A DNA stretch of 64,000 bases from CAZDBA01 sp965224765 (lineage in GTDB: Bacteria > Planctomycetota > Planctomycetia > Pirellulales > Pirellulaceae): positions 62,001 to 126,000 of the forward strand of contig CBDDAC010000014.1 of NCBI GenBank assembly GCA_965224765.1. The letters run 5' to 3'. Below are positions 18,588-28,550 of this stretch, in pieces. The first letter of the stretch is position 1, and each line of letters begins with the position of its first letter. A model generated the notes under the pieces. That model was not told the DNA's origin and ran no database searches. It saw only the letters and a list, made by a program, of their open reading frames with translations. A program made the position numbers and the translations under genes.

Positions 18588-19046
18588 ATGGCATCTCAAA
18601 AGTTAACTTTGGCAATCGTGGTCGTGGCGATCGCTGCATTGACTCAAAGCGGGTGTATGACACTTAAGCCCATGACGACTTCAAAAGCGATTGTGGCGGA
18701 GGACGAGTCTCAATCGGCCAATGGAATGTACAAGGTTGATATGGTTCCGTTGGTTGGCAAGCGGACTTCTTTCCAGGGGCAGATTCGAAACAATATGACG
18801 GTTCAAAACGCCTTGGAAGAATCAGGTGCGCTTAAGAAGATTCGCAACGCAAAGATAACTTGTTATCGAATCGTTCAGGGTACTGGGAGGCCTCTAACGC
18901 TGCCTGTTAACTTGCAGTCGGGGAAACGTTTGGTCAGGTTTGAAGAAGACTACTCATTGCATTCCGGTGATCGAATCGTTATCGAAGCGAAAAATTCCAC
19001 TGGTCTGGATCAAGTTTTCGAAAGCCTTTTTCCCAAAGCCAAATAG
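18588..19046 (+). CDS. Small lipoprotein of unknown function
   Basis: 152 residues. The N terminus is a lipoprotein signal with lipobox LTQSGC, the Cys at residue 23. The mature part is soluble and contains VQNALEESGALKKIRNAKI and LHSGDRIVIEAK, an arrangement that resembles the ubiquitin-like SLBB fold of polysaccharide-export proteins, but the match is too weak to name. It should be anchored to a membrane facing the periplasm. A terminator follows at 19076, before the RNase P RNA gene. Confidence 0.75.
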   Translation: MASQKLTLAIVVVAIAALTQSGCMTLKPMTTSKAIVAEDESQSANGMYKVDMVPLVGKRTSFQGQIRNNMTVQNALEESGALKKIRNAKITCYRIVQGTGRPLTLPVNLQSGKRLVRFEEDYSLHSGDRIVIEAKNSTGLDQVFESLFPKAK

Positions 19047-19075
19047 GTTTCGATTTGAACCGACCCAAACGGAAT

Positions 19076-19110
19076 CCCCAGTGAACAATTTGTTTTCAAT
19101 GGGGTCTTTT
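19076..19110 (+). terminator. Terminator behind the small lipoprotein
   Basis: CCCCA-TGA pairs with TCA-TGGGG across a loop of 12 bases, followed by TCTTTT. It separates the lipoprotein from rnpB. Confidence 0.6.
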
Positions 19111-19158
19111 CGTTTGACATTTGATAGACCTTCGTTCAAGGTTACATTTGGAATCAAC

Positions 19159-19525
19159 GAGTTGATCGGGTGATCGCTGGTGAGCAATCACTGGAGGAAA
19201 GTCCGGGCTCCGCAGGACAGGATGGTCGATAACGTCGACCGATCGTGAGATCAGGGAAAGTGCTAAAGAGATTTAGACCGCCGAACGGCTATTTCGGTAG
19301 TGCGTGGTAAGGGTGAAAAGGTGGAGTAAGAGCCCACCGGCACTGAGGGTGACTTCAGTGGCCTTGGTAAACCCCATCCGGAGCAAGGCCAAGCAGAAAG
19401 CAGTGGCGGTTCGTCGCGTTATGACTTTCGGGTAGGCTGCATCGAGGTGTACGAGCAATCGTCGCCCCAGATAAATGATCACCGGCCATTTCGGTGGCTG
19501 ACAGAACCCGGCTTATGATCAGCTC
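19159..19525 (+). ncRNA. rnpB: RNase P RNA, bacterial class A
   Basis: Catalytic RNA that removes 5' leaders of tRNA precursors. The conserved 5' core GGAGGAAAGTCCGGGCTCC (written here in two pieces, GGAGGAAAGTCC and GGGCTCC) is at 19192-19211. The universal 3' core ACAGAACCCGGCTTATG is at 19501-19517. The ends GAGTTGATC and GATCAGCTC pair as helix P1, which sets the limits, and six T follow at 19527-19532 as terminator. AGACCGCC and GGTAAGGGTGAAAAGGTG segments of the specificity domain are also present. Length 367 nt is normal. Confidence 0.96.
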
Positions 19526-19629
19526 GTTTTTTCTTTTGCACTTCGTGGGTGCACAGTCGCAGGTCGGACCCAAGTCGTTGGACATCGCCAGTTTGTAGAC
19601 TTTGGGTGGTTTAAGGTTGGGTAGGTTTG

Positions 19630-19720
19630 CTGGGTGCCATGGTCCACGCTTGTCGAGGCCATGCTATGCATCAGTTTTTTGATGCTGTTATTTACATGAT
19701 CGTAAGGCATGTGGCACCCG
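19630..19720. repeat. Palindromic interspersed repeat, copy B
   Basis: TGGGTGCCATGGTCCACGC at 19630 and, inverted, GGCATGTGGCACCCG at 19706, with AGGCCATGC between. It looks like a decayed or doubled form of the family, located between rnpB and mutS. Confidence 0.45.
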
Positions 19721-19793
19721 TCAAGTCAGCTTTGATCGAACAAAACGCATTCTGTGACAGACACTAGTTAGTTAGGCACTGACTGAATTGCCA

Positions 19794-22405
19794 TTAATTT
19801 ACCGTCGAGTTTTCTTCATCAACTTCTGCCTGCATTGAGCCAAGCATTTGGAGGGCTTCGATTGGCGTCAAATGGTTGGTGTCGATGCGGCGGATTTTTT
19901 CAATCAGGGGATGATCTGCATACTCAAACAGGGTCAACTGCAACTCCGAGTTTTTGGAATGCGTCGCAGTCTTGACCTGTTGGCGATCATCCTGCGATTG
20001 CGACTCCAGGTTTCGAAGAATCTGGTCCGCCCGTCGGTTTACCCAATCTGGAACTCCAGCCAGTTTTGCGACCTGAATTCCATAACTTTTGTCAGCGGGG
20101 CCCGAAACGATTTTGTGAAGAAAGACAATCTTGTCTTCCCATTCCTGAATCTTCACATTCCAATTTCGAACGCCATTGAATGTTTGTTGAAGTTCCGTCA
20201 ACTCGTGATAGTGAGTGGCAAAGAGGGTTCGGCAGCCGATGTGATCGTGAAGGTATTCCACGATTGCCCATGCCAATGAGACGCCGTCGTAAGTACTGGT
20301 CCCACGTCCAATCTCGTCAAGAATGACAAGAGAGCGGTTCGATGCCGTATTGAGAATTCTTGCCGTTTCTGTCATCTCGACCATGAATGTCGATTGGCCA
20401 CGCGACAGTTCATCGCTAGCGCCTACCCTCGCAAAGATTTGGTCGACGATGCCGATCATCGCTGATTTAGCGGGTACAAAGCTGCCGATTTGCGCCATCA
20501 GCGTGATCAGAGCGACTTGCCGAATGTAGGTGCTCTTACCTGCCATGTTTGGCCCGGTAATCAAATGGATAAACCCTGCTTCTTCGTCGATCACCGTATC
20601 GTTGGGGACAAACGCGCCCAGTGGCTGAGCGACATCGAGAACGGGATGTCGTCCTTCTTCGATCTTCAACGTGCTCTCGGATGTCAACGTGGGGCGGCAG
20701 TATTTCTGGTCCATGGAAAGTTGCGCCAGCGCGGTAACCACATCGATCGATGAAATGATATCTGCAATAGCCAACAATCGCGTTGCATGGGAGCTTGCTA
20801 ATTCACGAAGCTGAATGAAGAGAGTGAATTCAAGATCCTTGGCACTTGAATCAGCCGTCAAAACTTTTTCTTCGTATTCTTTGAGTTCTGGAGTAATGTA
20901 TCGTTCCGCGTTTTTGAGAGTCTGCTTGCGAATAAATTCAGCAGGGACTTTGTCGCGATGAGCGTGGGTGACTTCGAGGTAATAACCGAAAACTCTGTTG
21001 AAACCAACTTTGAGAGGGATGCCGGTTTCTTCCATGATTGACCGTTGGTAATTCGCGATCCACTCTTTGCCGCCCGCCGCAAGGGATCGGAGTTGGTCGA
21101 GATCCTGGTTGAATCCCTCTCGAATTACGCCTCCGTCACGAAGTTGCATCGGGCAATCGTCGGCCAGGGCCAGATCGAGTTGGTCTCGTAACTCGCCGCA
21201 GGTATCGAGGTCGACATCCATTTGCTGAAACCAACTCGACGAGCGACCTGACAACTTGGTTTTGATACTTGGAAGGATCCCCAAGGTACTGCGGATTTGA
21301 CTCAGGTCACGCGGCGAAGCTCGCCCGGTAGCAACCTTAGCCAGTAGTCGTTGAAGGTCGTAAATGGACTTGAGGTCACTTCGTAATCCATCGCGAAGCC
21401 TCGAGTCCAAAATGGCCTCTTCGACAGCATCGAGGCGATACTCAATTTTCTGCTGGCTTGTTAAGGGTGTTCTGATCCAGATACCCAAAAGTCGCGATCC
21501 CATCGGAGTGATGCAGCGATCAATAACGCCCAGCAAAGAACCCTGTCGCGATTGGTGACGAATGGTTTGGCTAATTTCCAAACTGCGCCAACTCGCTTGG
21601 TCAATTTCGACAAATTGATTTTGGCGATAGGGCGACAGGATTATTGAATATGATCGAGCGAGCATTTCTGAGTCTCGTCAAGGTAGTTTAGGATCGCCCC
21701 TGCGACTTGAAAGACCTCATGTTCGTGGTCTTCGAATCCAAGTCCCTCAAGGGTTCCCACATCGAATTTTTTCAGCAAGACCTGTTGAGTCTGTTTGGCC
21801 GCGAAGGCCCACTTGGGACGCTTAGTCAGGTACGTATCGTAGATCAGATTCTCGACCTGTTCGGCCTGATCTTCACGCACAATCAATTCTTTCGGATTCA
21901 GTTTTGCCAGTAGGTCAGGAACCTTTTGTTCCGACATCATCGCAGCGGCAAACTGTCCAGTGGAAAGTTCTACCCAAGCAACCGAAGTATTTTGAGGTGT
22001 TTTTGATTTGGCGTTGATGAAGATTGCAGCCAGATAATTGCTTTCCGCAGGATCAAGAATGGCTTGGTCGGTAACGGTACCTGGAGTCACAATTTGCGTG
22101 ACTTCTCGTTTTACGAGCCCTTTGGCAGTTTGAGGGTCTTCTACTTGCTCGCAGACCGCGACCCGAAACCCGGCTTTGATCAATTTCCCCATGTAGGTAT
22201 CGAGCTGATGGTAGGGGAAACCGGCCATTGGAATGGCGTTTTTCTTGTCTCGCTGCGTGAGCGTAAGTCCGAGGTGCTTGGCCGCCTGTTCGGCGTCGGA
22301 GTGGAAAAGTTCGTAGAAGTCACCCATTCGAAAAAGTAGTAGCGCATCGCCGACTTCACTTTTTGCTTGGTGATATTGCCGCATCATTGGTGTTTCAGTC
22401 GTCAT
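19794..22405 (-). pseudogene. mutS: mutS, DNA mismatch repair ATPase, split by a frameshift
   Basis: The N-terminal piece (22405-21641, 254 residues: mismatch-binding domain with GDFYELF and the connector domain) ends at ETQKCSLDHIQ-stop. The remaining 600 or so residues continue in another frame from about 21655 (SPYRQNQFVEID onward) through the lever and clamp to the ATPase (GPNMAGKST, DELSRGQSTF, ILDEIGRGTSTYDG) and stop at 19794. Joining them needs one base restored or two removed in CATATTCAATAATCC; the run is not a slippery site. An ATG at 21665 could start the second piece but has no ribosome site. Either a true loss of mismatch repair or a sequence error. Confidence 0.85.
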
Positions 22406-22718
22406 GCGATGAATTTAACAAGCGGCGTTCGGTTTTTCGAGTGGCGAAATAGATTATGTGACTCAGGGGGCCTTTGGATTGGCCTATTGGGGTGGTTTAA
22501 TCGGCAACTTCAAGCCGACCCGAATGTCCGGTTGCACCAGCCCTCCGCACTAGGGCGATTGCATAGATTCAGGCAAGTATCAGAGTCGCCAGGCCATAAA
22601 CCTCCGATTTAACCAATTGAGAATAAAAGGTCTGTGGGTATATTAGACGGTACCACTGGACTTACTTATCTCGCCGTTTTGAACGAACGGTCGTTTCCGA
22701 CTTGCTACTGGAGGATTC
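22406..22718. promoter_or_regulatory. Divergent upstream region of mutS and wzc
   Basis: 313 bases shared by the two divergent damaged genes. A GGAGGA ribosome site lies seven bases before the wzc ATG at 22719. No clear hairpin or repeat copy was found. Confidence 0.4.
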
Positions 22719-25163
22719 ATGGAAACGTTCCCTAATAATCGTATGCAACAATTTCCTGCGCAACAGCCGCAGATGATGTTTGCGAATACCCCACCAGAAG
22801 ATGAGCAATCAAGCTTTGACTTTTTTGGAATACTCAATCGAAGAAAATGGATTGTTTTTCTCGCGCTATGTATCGGGCTGGGTTTGGGGACCCTGGTGCA
22901 TTATCAGAGTACACCGATTTACGAAAGCGTTGCGGATATTCGTATTCAACCCAAGCATCCATTGGCGATGAAGGTAACCAACACTGAGTTGATGGTGCCG
23001 AATATGGAACAATACGTGTCGACAAGGCATGATCGAATCATTGCCAAGCAGGTCACGGTCGAATCTTGTTTTGAAAAATCCGTTGGACTTTATTCACTCC
23101 CCTCGTTTGAGGAGATGGGCCGTGAAGATACGATCAAGTTCGTTCTCGAAAACTTGTCCGTTGAACCAGACAAAGAAGATGAATTCAACTACACCATCAA
23201 ATTCCAAACCTACAATGCCTTAGATGCCAGAACCGTTTTGGCAAACATCGTTTTGACGTATCAGCAGATGCTTCAGGAAAGGTACAAGACTGAATCGGAT
23301 GGCTTCGTAACGCTTTTGCGCGAGGTCAAGAAACAGTTTGAGGATGATTACAAAGATGTCCTGGCTAGGATTGCTACAAACAGTGAAAAAAAACGATTCT
23401 CCAATCATTGATCAACACGGTCGTACGATTCATATGGTTAACATCGCTACATTGAATGTGCGATTGCGTAATGCCAAGGACGAATTAGCCAATCTTGTTA
23501 GTGACCGTGCGAGGGTCGAAGAAGCCATTTCAAATGGCGATGAAGAGATGAAGGCGATGGTTTGGGAATTGATCCAAGCAAAAAAAACTCAATGTCGCCC
23601 CGCTTGGAAGTGCCCAAGGCGCATCCAGTCTGGCAAGGATCGATCAAAAAATCACAGAAATTCAAGTCCAAATTAGCGAAGAGTCTGTGCGGTTTGGTGG
23701 CGGACATCAGGTTGTCAAGGCATTAGAGCAACATTTGGAGTTCTGGGAAAACCATAAACTTGAACAAGAAAACTTGGTCGAGTCAGATGATCCAACTGAG
23801 TTTAAACAATCTTCTGAAGTCATGTTACGACGTTTCATGCTGACCGCTGATGCCGATATTTTGGATCTGAAAAGCCAGATTCATAAAGACTCGGAAGAGT
23901 TGAATTTAACGTTGGTGAAAGCTGAAGCGATTGCGAAAATTCGTGACGAACGCGAAATTCTCGAACGCGAACGGCTTCAGATTGAGGGCCTGCTTACGAC
24001 AACAACCAAGAAGATTGTTGAGGTCGACCCTACTGGCTCGCTAAATAATCTGGATCGGCGAGATGGATTTCTTTTCATTGCACTGAGAGAGGCAAGCTTT
24101 GGCGAGCGTGTTTGGCCCAAACTTCCCGTTCTTCTAGGAATCGGTGGATTTCTTGGGGTTTTGGCTGGTTTCGGACTTGGCTGCCTAGTCGAACTCGCTG
24201 ACAAGACTTTCCATAATCCGGACGAAGTGATGAAGCAGTTGCATTTGCCATTGATTGGACACGTGCCCGTGATCAGCCAAAGCAAACGCTATCTGGTGGA
24301 GAACTCTTTGATCGAGCCAGTCATATGTACCTATCATCGTCCAAAGTCACAAACGTCCGAAGCGTTTCGTGCCGTTAGGACCGCGTTATTCTTTAACACT
24401 CAAGGCAAGCAGCATTCGGTCATTCAAGTGACTAGTCCGACGCCTGGCGATGGCAAATCTACTTTGGCGGCAAATCTCGCTGTTTGTATTGCCCAGTCTG
24501 GTAAACGAGTATTGTTGGTTGATGGTGACATGCGACGCCCCCGGCAGCATTCGACATTTGGTATCAAATCGAACGAAGGTTTTTTCTACCGTTTTGAGCG
24601 GGCAAAGCTTTTGGCGTGATGTGGTTTTTGAAGTCGAAGAAATCGAAGGACTCGCGTTGATGCCTTGTGGGGCAAAACCAAACAATCCTTCAGAGCTTAG
24701 CACGTCACCTCAGGTCAAAGAGCTGATCGAACAGATGCGCGAAGAATACGACTTCGTCATCATCGATACTCCTCCAGTTCTGGCAGTGACCGATCCAAGT
24801 CCTATTGCTGCACGCGTTGATGGTGTCGTACTTTGCCTGCGAATCAAGAAAAACGTCAAGGTGAGCGCCGAACGGTCTACTGAAATTCTTCGAAACTTGG
24901 GTGCCAATATTGTCGGCATCGTTGTTAACGGTGTAGGTCAACAGACTGGATACGGAAGTCAATACACTTACGGTGCCTATCGAGCCGGCTATTCATACAA
25001 CGGCTACGGCTACGGGTACGGATATGGATATGGATATGGATCGGGCAAAAACGACGATGAAGATAAGAAAGGCGGCGGTCCCCAGCAATCTCCACGTCGT
25101 ATTGAGAACGCTGCTCCGGTTGCTCCGCAAACAACCGAATTGTTTGACGGGATCGAAGAGTAG
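22719..25163 (+). pseudogene. Wzc-type chain-length regulator / tyrosine kinase, three frameshifts
   Basis: Four successive open segments make one protein of 813 residues if one base is dropped from each of three homopolymers: eight A at 23386-23393, eight A at 23580-23587 and six T at 24580-24585. Order: cytoplasmic head, membrane segment RRKWIVFLALCIGLGLG, Wzz domain, long coiled coil, second membrane segment (GIGGFLGVLAGFGLGCLVEL), then a BY-kinase with SPTPGDGKSTLAANLA, LLVDGDMRRPRQH and FVIIDTPPVLAVTD. The tail is Tyr-rich (NGYGYGYGYGYGYG), the usual autophosphorylation cluster. It would control surface polysaccharide export. As read, only a truncated 230-residue protein without kinase is made. 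Confidence 0.88.
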
Positions 25164-25212
25164 TTTCTGGCACACTCCAGTGGCAGGTCAATTCCTATGA
25201 GTTGACTTACCG

Positions 25213-25248
25213 TAAGGCGTCTTGGATCCTCCAAAGGCGCCTTTTTTT
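25213..25248 (+). terminator. Terminator behind the Wzc-type gene
   Basis: AAGGCG and CGCCTT enclose TCTTGGATCCTCCAAAGG, followed by seven T. The rest of the spacer to 25521 shows no gene. Confidence 0.75.
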
Positions 25249-25521
25249 GTGCCGTTTTGTCAAGTTTGGAGCCGTGCTACTGAGTTGGAGTCGTAGTCCA
25301 ATTCAGCCCAAACCAAACGCGGCTTCATGCCAGTGATGAATCTTGGCGTGGCGCAGAACTCCATATTCTCGAAGGCAAGTTGGACTGACTGATCGCGAAT
25401 GTTCCCAGATGGCACGCACTACGCTGGCATTCAAATAAGGCCGCTAGCAAACCTGCTCTGTGAACGCTGAAACCCAGTTGCTACCATCCGCAACCAATCT
25501 TCGATTCAAGGTGGCACTGAT

Positions 25522-26247
25522 ATGCAAGAACGAATGGTCAAACTGGCACTATTCTCTTTGACTGGCATCGTACTCATTTGCGTTTCCGGCTGCGCCGAGG
25601 GGATGCTTTGGCGAACAGGATACTTGTCGCCGTGGGTTCGGCAAACTTGGGAAGACGAGGAGCGGATCGCGACAACATTGTTTACACGAAAAAAGCAGAT
25701 GACGAATTCGGTTAATTTGGTCGCTTCTGGGTCGGTTGAACAAAAAAATGAGGTTGCCAATCAGCTGAAGGATGTCGTTTTTCGTGACCCAATTGTGTTG
25801 TTGCGGTTACATGCCGTAAAAATGTTGGGGCAACTGAATTGCGACGCTTCGATGGCTGCACTGAGATCGGCTGCCAAGGACCAAAATCATGAAATTCGCA
25901 TTGCTGCGGTCAGGTCATTGGGTAACTTGCCTGAAAATGCGTCAATTCTGATTTTGCAGGATGTCATTGGAAGTGACACCAATGGTGACGTTCGATTGGC
26001 CGCGACTCAGACGCTTGGCAAATTCTCAAGCTCGCAGACTCTAAGAGCCTTGGCGATGGCCATTGATGATCGTGACCCCGCATTGCAGGTCGCAGCCATC
26101 GAATCGCTTGAGAATGTCACGGGAGAGAAATTTGGAAACGACATTTTCGCCTGGAAGAATTACCTGGGATCTCAAGGTTTGTTGCAAAATGGGGCGGTCG
26201 CTGAGGGACCTCAGCGAATAGAAGACTCTGGGACGCTTCGCCGGTAG
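25522..26247 (+). CDS. HEAT-repeat lipoprotein
   Basis: 241 residues, ATG 25522 with AAGGTGG about 10 bases upstream. Lipoprotein signal with lipobox VSGC (Cys at residue 24). Residues about 75-210 hold four HEAT-type helical repeats, for example VLLRLHAVKMLGQLNCDASM, EIRIAAVRSLGNLPENAS and DVRLAATQTLGKF. Such repeats act as protein-binding scaffolds; the partner is unknown. It sits on the same strand 360 bases behind the terminator of the Wzc-type gene, so it is a separate unit. Confidence 0.8.
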   Translation: MQERMVKLALFSLTGIVLICVSGCAEGMLWRTGYLSPWVRQTWEDEERIATTLFTRKKQMTNSVNLVASGSVEQKNEVANQLKDVVFRDPIVLLRLHAVKMLGQLNCDASMAALRSAAKDQNHEIRIAAVRSLGNLPENASILILQDVIGSDTNGDVRLAATQTLGKFSSSQTLRALAMAIDDRDPALQVAAIESLENVTGEKFGNDIFAWKNYLGSQGLLQNGAVAEGPQRIEDSGTLRR

Positions 26248-26367
26248 TGTCGGCCAAGTTGGGAAAAGGATGAAACATGCTGCGGTATTTCGTGGGATGT
26301 ATGCTTGTCGGATTCTTGTCAGCGATTAAATTAGTGAAGTTCCTTTCTTTGATTTTTCGTCTCTTTC

Positions 26368-27294
26368 ATGTCCAGCGAATCGTTTTTTTCCTTCATCAAT
26401 GCAGCGAATAAGCTTTGCAAAGCTTCCGATGCCGATGCGCTTTTGCTTCTTTTGGAAGCACCTGTGGATTGGAAAACCGTTCAGAAAAAGACGCAAAATG
26501 CTCAACTTTTGATCGCCAGCCATAACGATGAGGTCGTCAAAGTCGCCAAGGAAGCGGGGCTCGAAGCGATCCACATCGATATGCCAGAAGCGACCGTCCA
26601 AGAGCGGTTAAGTCAAGCGGTTTTGGGAAGTGTCGCTGCTGAGCTGATTCCCTCTGGCGGAATCGTGGTGACCATGTACAGCGGCTTTGATACGGAAGAA
26701 ATTGATACAATCAGTGTCCTCAAGCTGACTGAGCGACTGGGACGATTGTCCGCTCGCGATCTGCGAAAGCTGGAAACCAAAGTTCCTTTGGAGACTTTGA
26801 AGCTTGTCGTTGATCTGGCGGTCGATATCGGTCGAGAGGGCCGCGAAGGCAAACCCGTAGGGACGATGTTTATCGTCGGAGACCATCGCAAGGTGCTAGA
26901 GCAAAGTCGGCCCGGTGGATTTGACTTTGTGCGAGGCTACCAAAGAAAAGAACGGAATCTTGCTGATTATCGAGTTCGAGAAGGGATCCGAGAGATCGCT
27001 CAACTCGATGGCATGTTTATCGTTTCAGCTGACGGAACTATCGAAGCCTGTGCGAGAATCATTGATACTCCCCAAGTCGAATTGACGATGACAACCGGTT
27101 TGGGGTCAAGACATTACAGCGGAGCTGCAATCAGCAAAAATACCAAGGCAATCGCCGTCGTTGTTAGTGAATCCAGTGGGACCGTGCGAATCTTCCAAAA
27201 CGGAGAAGTCGTTTTGAGAATCGAGCCGTTTCGCCGGGCCATGAAATGGAAAGATCTAAAAGCCGATTCTCCAAACCCTACTTCCGATCTATAG
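26368..27294 (+). CDS. DacZ-like diadenylate cyclase (c-di-AMP synthase family)
   Basis: 308 residues. The N-terminal 120 residues resemble a pyruvate-kinase C-terminal-type domain (LLIASHNDEVVKVAKEAGLE). The C-terminal 120 residues form a DisA_N/DAC domain: AQLDGMFIVSADGTIEACAR then GLGSRHYSGAAISKNT and VVVSESSGTVRIFQNGE. This order is that of archaeal DacZ. The expected DGA and RHR active-site triplets read DGM and RHY here, so activity is not certain. If active it would join two ATP into c-di-AMP, a messenger for potassium and osmotic balance. No membrane segment. Confidence 0.8.
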   Translation: MSSESFFSFINAANKLCKASDADALLLLLEAPVDWKTVQKKTQNAQLLIASHNDEVVKVAKEAGLEAIHIDMPEATVQERLSQAVLGSVAAELIPSGGIVVTMYSGFDTEEIDTISVLKLTERLGRLSARDLRKLETKVPLETLKLVVDLAVDIGREGREGKPVGTMFIVGDHRKVLEQSRPGGFDFVRGYQRKERNLADYRVREGIREIAQLDGMFIVSADGTIEACARIIDTPQVELTMTTGLGSRHYSGAAISKNTKAIAVVVSESSGTVRIFQNGEVVLRIEPFRRAMKWKDLKADSPNPTSDL

Positions 27295-27539
27295 TCTTTG
27301 GAGATCGTCCCCGTGGGATGTCTTGAGTGTTGTTTCAAGATCCAGCACCGTCAAGGCCTTGTCCAACTTGTTCGTTGGTCAATAGCCTGGCCTCAATGAG
27401 TTCTCCCAAATGAACTCAGTTCACTGCATCTTAAAAATTGTAGTTTAGAATTGGTCATTGACATTGCTTATCCACGCCCCGTTTTTACCACCCGAAGCGC
27501 TGGAAGTTAGATTTCCATTGCGCCGCAAGACCAACGCTG

Positions 27540-28079
27540 TTAGTTGGCCGTACTGACGATGCGGGCGTCGTACTCCGGTTTTAATTTTTCAAAATGAACC
27601 CAAAAATCCCACGCCGGCTTGTCTTGCATAAGATCGACAAGCAGATCCAAGTGAACGTGCCAGCCGGTTGAGGCACCTTTTTGAAAGTCCGGGTTGCTGA
27701 GCTTGCTATGCACTAAATGTAGCCGAGTATTTTCACCCTCTTGCGTCAGGTGGATGGTAACGATGGATTCGTCGTCGCCCATGCCTGGCCACCGATAAGC
27801 AAGTTTATGTGGAGGTTCAAATGCAATGATGGTTCCCTGCATCACTACAGCATTGCCACACCCAGATCCTTCAGGTGGAGCTTGGCTAGACAGACGCGAG
27901 TGGTCAAATTCCATCACAAATTCTTCCCCTGGATTCTGGCCCGTTGCACCCGCACAAAACCATTGTTTCCGCAATTCGGGATCCGTTAAATACTCCCAAA
28001 CTCTTTGGCAACTGCCCGGAAGAATCCGCTCAATCTCAAGCTGCATGGGGGCAACGAATTTTGCATAATCATCAGTCAT
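27540..28079 (-). CDS. SRPBCC/AHSA1-type ligand-binding protein
   Basis: 179 residues from ATG 28079, which overlaps the end of the ArsR gene by eight bases. The fold signature of the START/Bet v1 class is seen in QLEIERILPGSCQRVWEYLT then DPELRKQWFCAG, with GTIIAFEPPHKLAYRW in the middle and GWHVHLDLLVDLM in the C-terminal helix. Pairs of ArsR regulator and AHSA1 protein are common in bacteria; the ligand is usually unknown. The overlap implies coupled translation with the regulator. Confidence 0.87.
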   Translation of the reverse strand: MTDDYAKFVAPMQLEIERILPGSCQRVWEYLTDPELRKQWFCAGATGQNPGEEFVMEFDHSRLSSQAPPEGSGCGNAVVMQGTIIAFEPPHKLAYRWPGMGDDESIVTIHLTQEGENTRLHLVHSKLSNPDFQKGASTGWHVHLDLLVDLMQDKPAWDFWVHFEKLKPEYDARIVSTAN

Positions 28080-28413
28080 CGGATTTCTCTTTTTCTTGTT
28101 CAAGTAAATTTGCCAACGTATCCAAACGAGTGTTCCAAAATTCGGAGTACTGTTGGAGCCATTGTTGTACGGCGACAAATGCCTCCTCGTTGATTGAACA
28201 GAAGTAGTTCCGCCCCTCCTTCCTCCTCTTGATCAGAAGAGATCGTTCAAGGACCTGAACGTGCTTGGCTGCACCTGCAAGAGACATTTCGCAGGGCTCC
28301 GCCAATTGGCCAACGGAAAGTTCACCCGAGCGCAGCGCAATTAACATGCTTCGCCGAGTAGGGTCACTTAACGCACCAAAAACGGTGTCCAATTGAATAA
28401 TTTGCTCAACCAT
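28072..28413 (-). CDS. ArsR-family transcription regulator
   Basis: 113 residues from ATG 28413. Winged helix visible as VFGALSDPTRRSMLIALRSG, LSVGQLAEPCEMSLAGAAKH and VQVLERSLLIKRRKEGRNYF. It lacks the ELCVCDL metal site of arsenic sensors, so it is the type paired with SRPBCC proteins. Two identical palindromes lie across and just upstream of the start, which suggests autoregulation. A start at 28452 (MVDFTPAG) lies inside the second palindrome and is the main alternative. Confidence 0.87.
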   Translation of the reverse strand: MVEQIIQLDTVFGALSDPTRRSMLIALRSGELSVGQLAEPCEMSLAGAAKHVQVLERSLLIKRRKEGRNYFCSINEEAFVAVQQWLQQYSEFWNTRLDTLANLLEQEKEKSDD

Positions 28414-28460
28414 TTGGTTGATTATCCTTCCAGCGGGCGTAAAGTCAACCATTTGGTTGA
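28406..28460 (-). promoter_or_regulatory. Twin operator palindromes of the ArsR gene
   Basis: TCAACCATTTGGTTGA occurs at 28406-28421 and again at 28445-28460, each a 7-2-7 perfect palindrome, with starts 39 bases apart (nearly four helical turns). The first contains the ATG of the regulator. The arrangement suits two regulator dimers on one face of DNA. Confidence 0.7.
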
Positions 28461-28550
28461 TCAAGTCGCAGCGTTTTTTTGTCTGGGGAAATGGGAGGTT
28501 GAGGCGATTGAGGCCAACGGTGAAACACCATTGTTTGGAACACGTCGAAA

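Noticed and set aside
24993..25046. Phase-variable simple repeat in the wzc tail
   Set aside because: The TACGGNTAYGG units are a codon-level Tyr-Gly repeat, not an exact short tandem tract; changes would keep the frame.
26277..26411. Small frame MLRYFVGCMLVGFLSAIKLV before the DacZ-like gene
   Set aside because: Hydrophobic start looks inviting but it overlaps the DacZ start by 44 bases and has no clear conservation clue.
28072..28413. Arsenic-sensing ArsR
   Set aside because: The ELCVCDL metal site is missing and the partner is an SRPBCC protein; the arsenic genes are 15 kb away.
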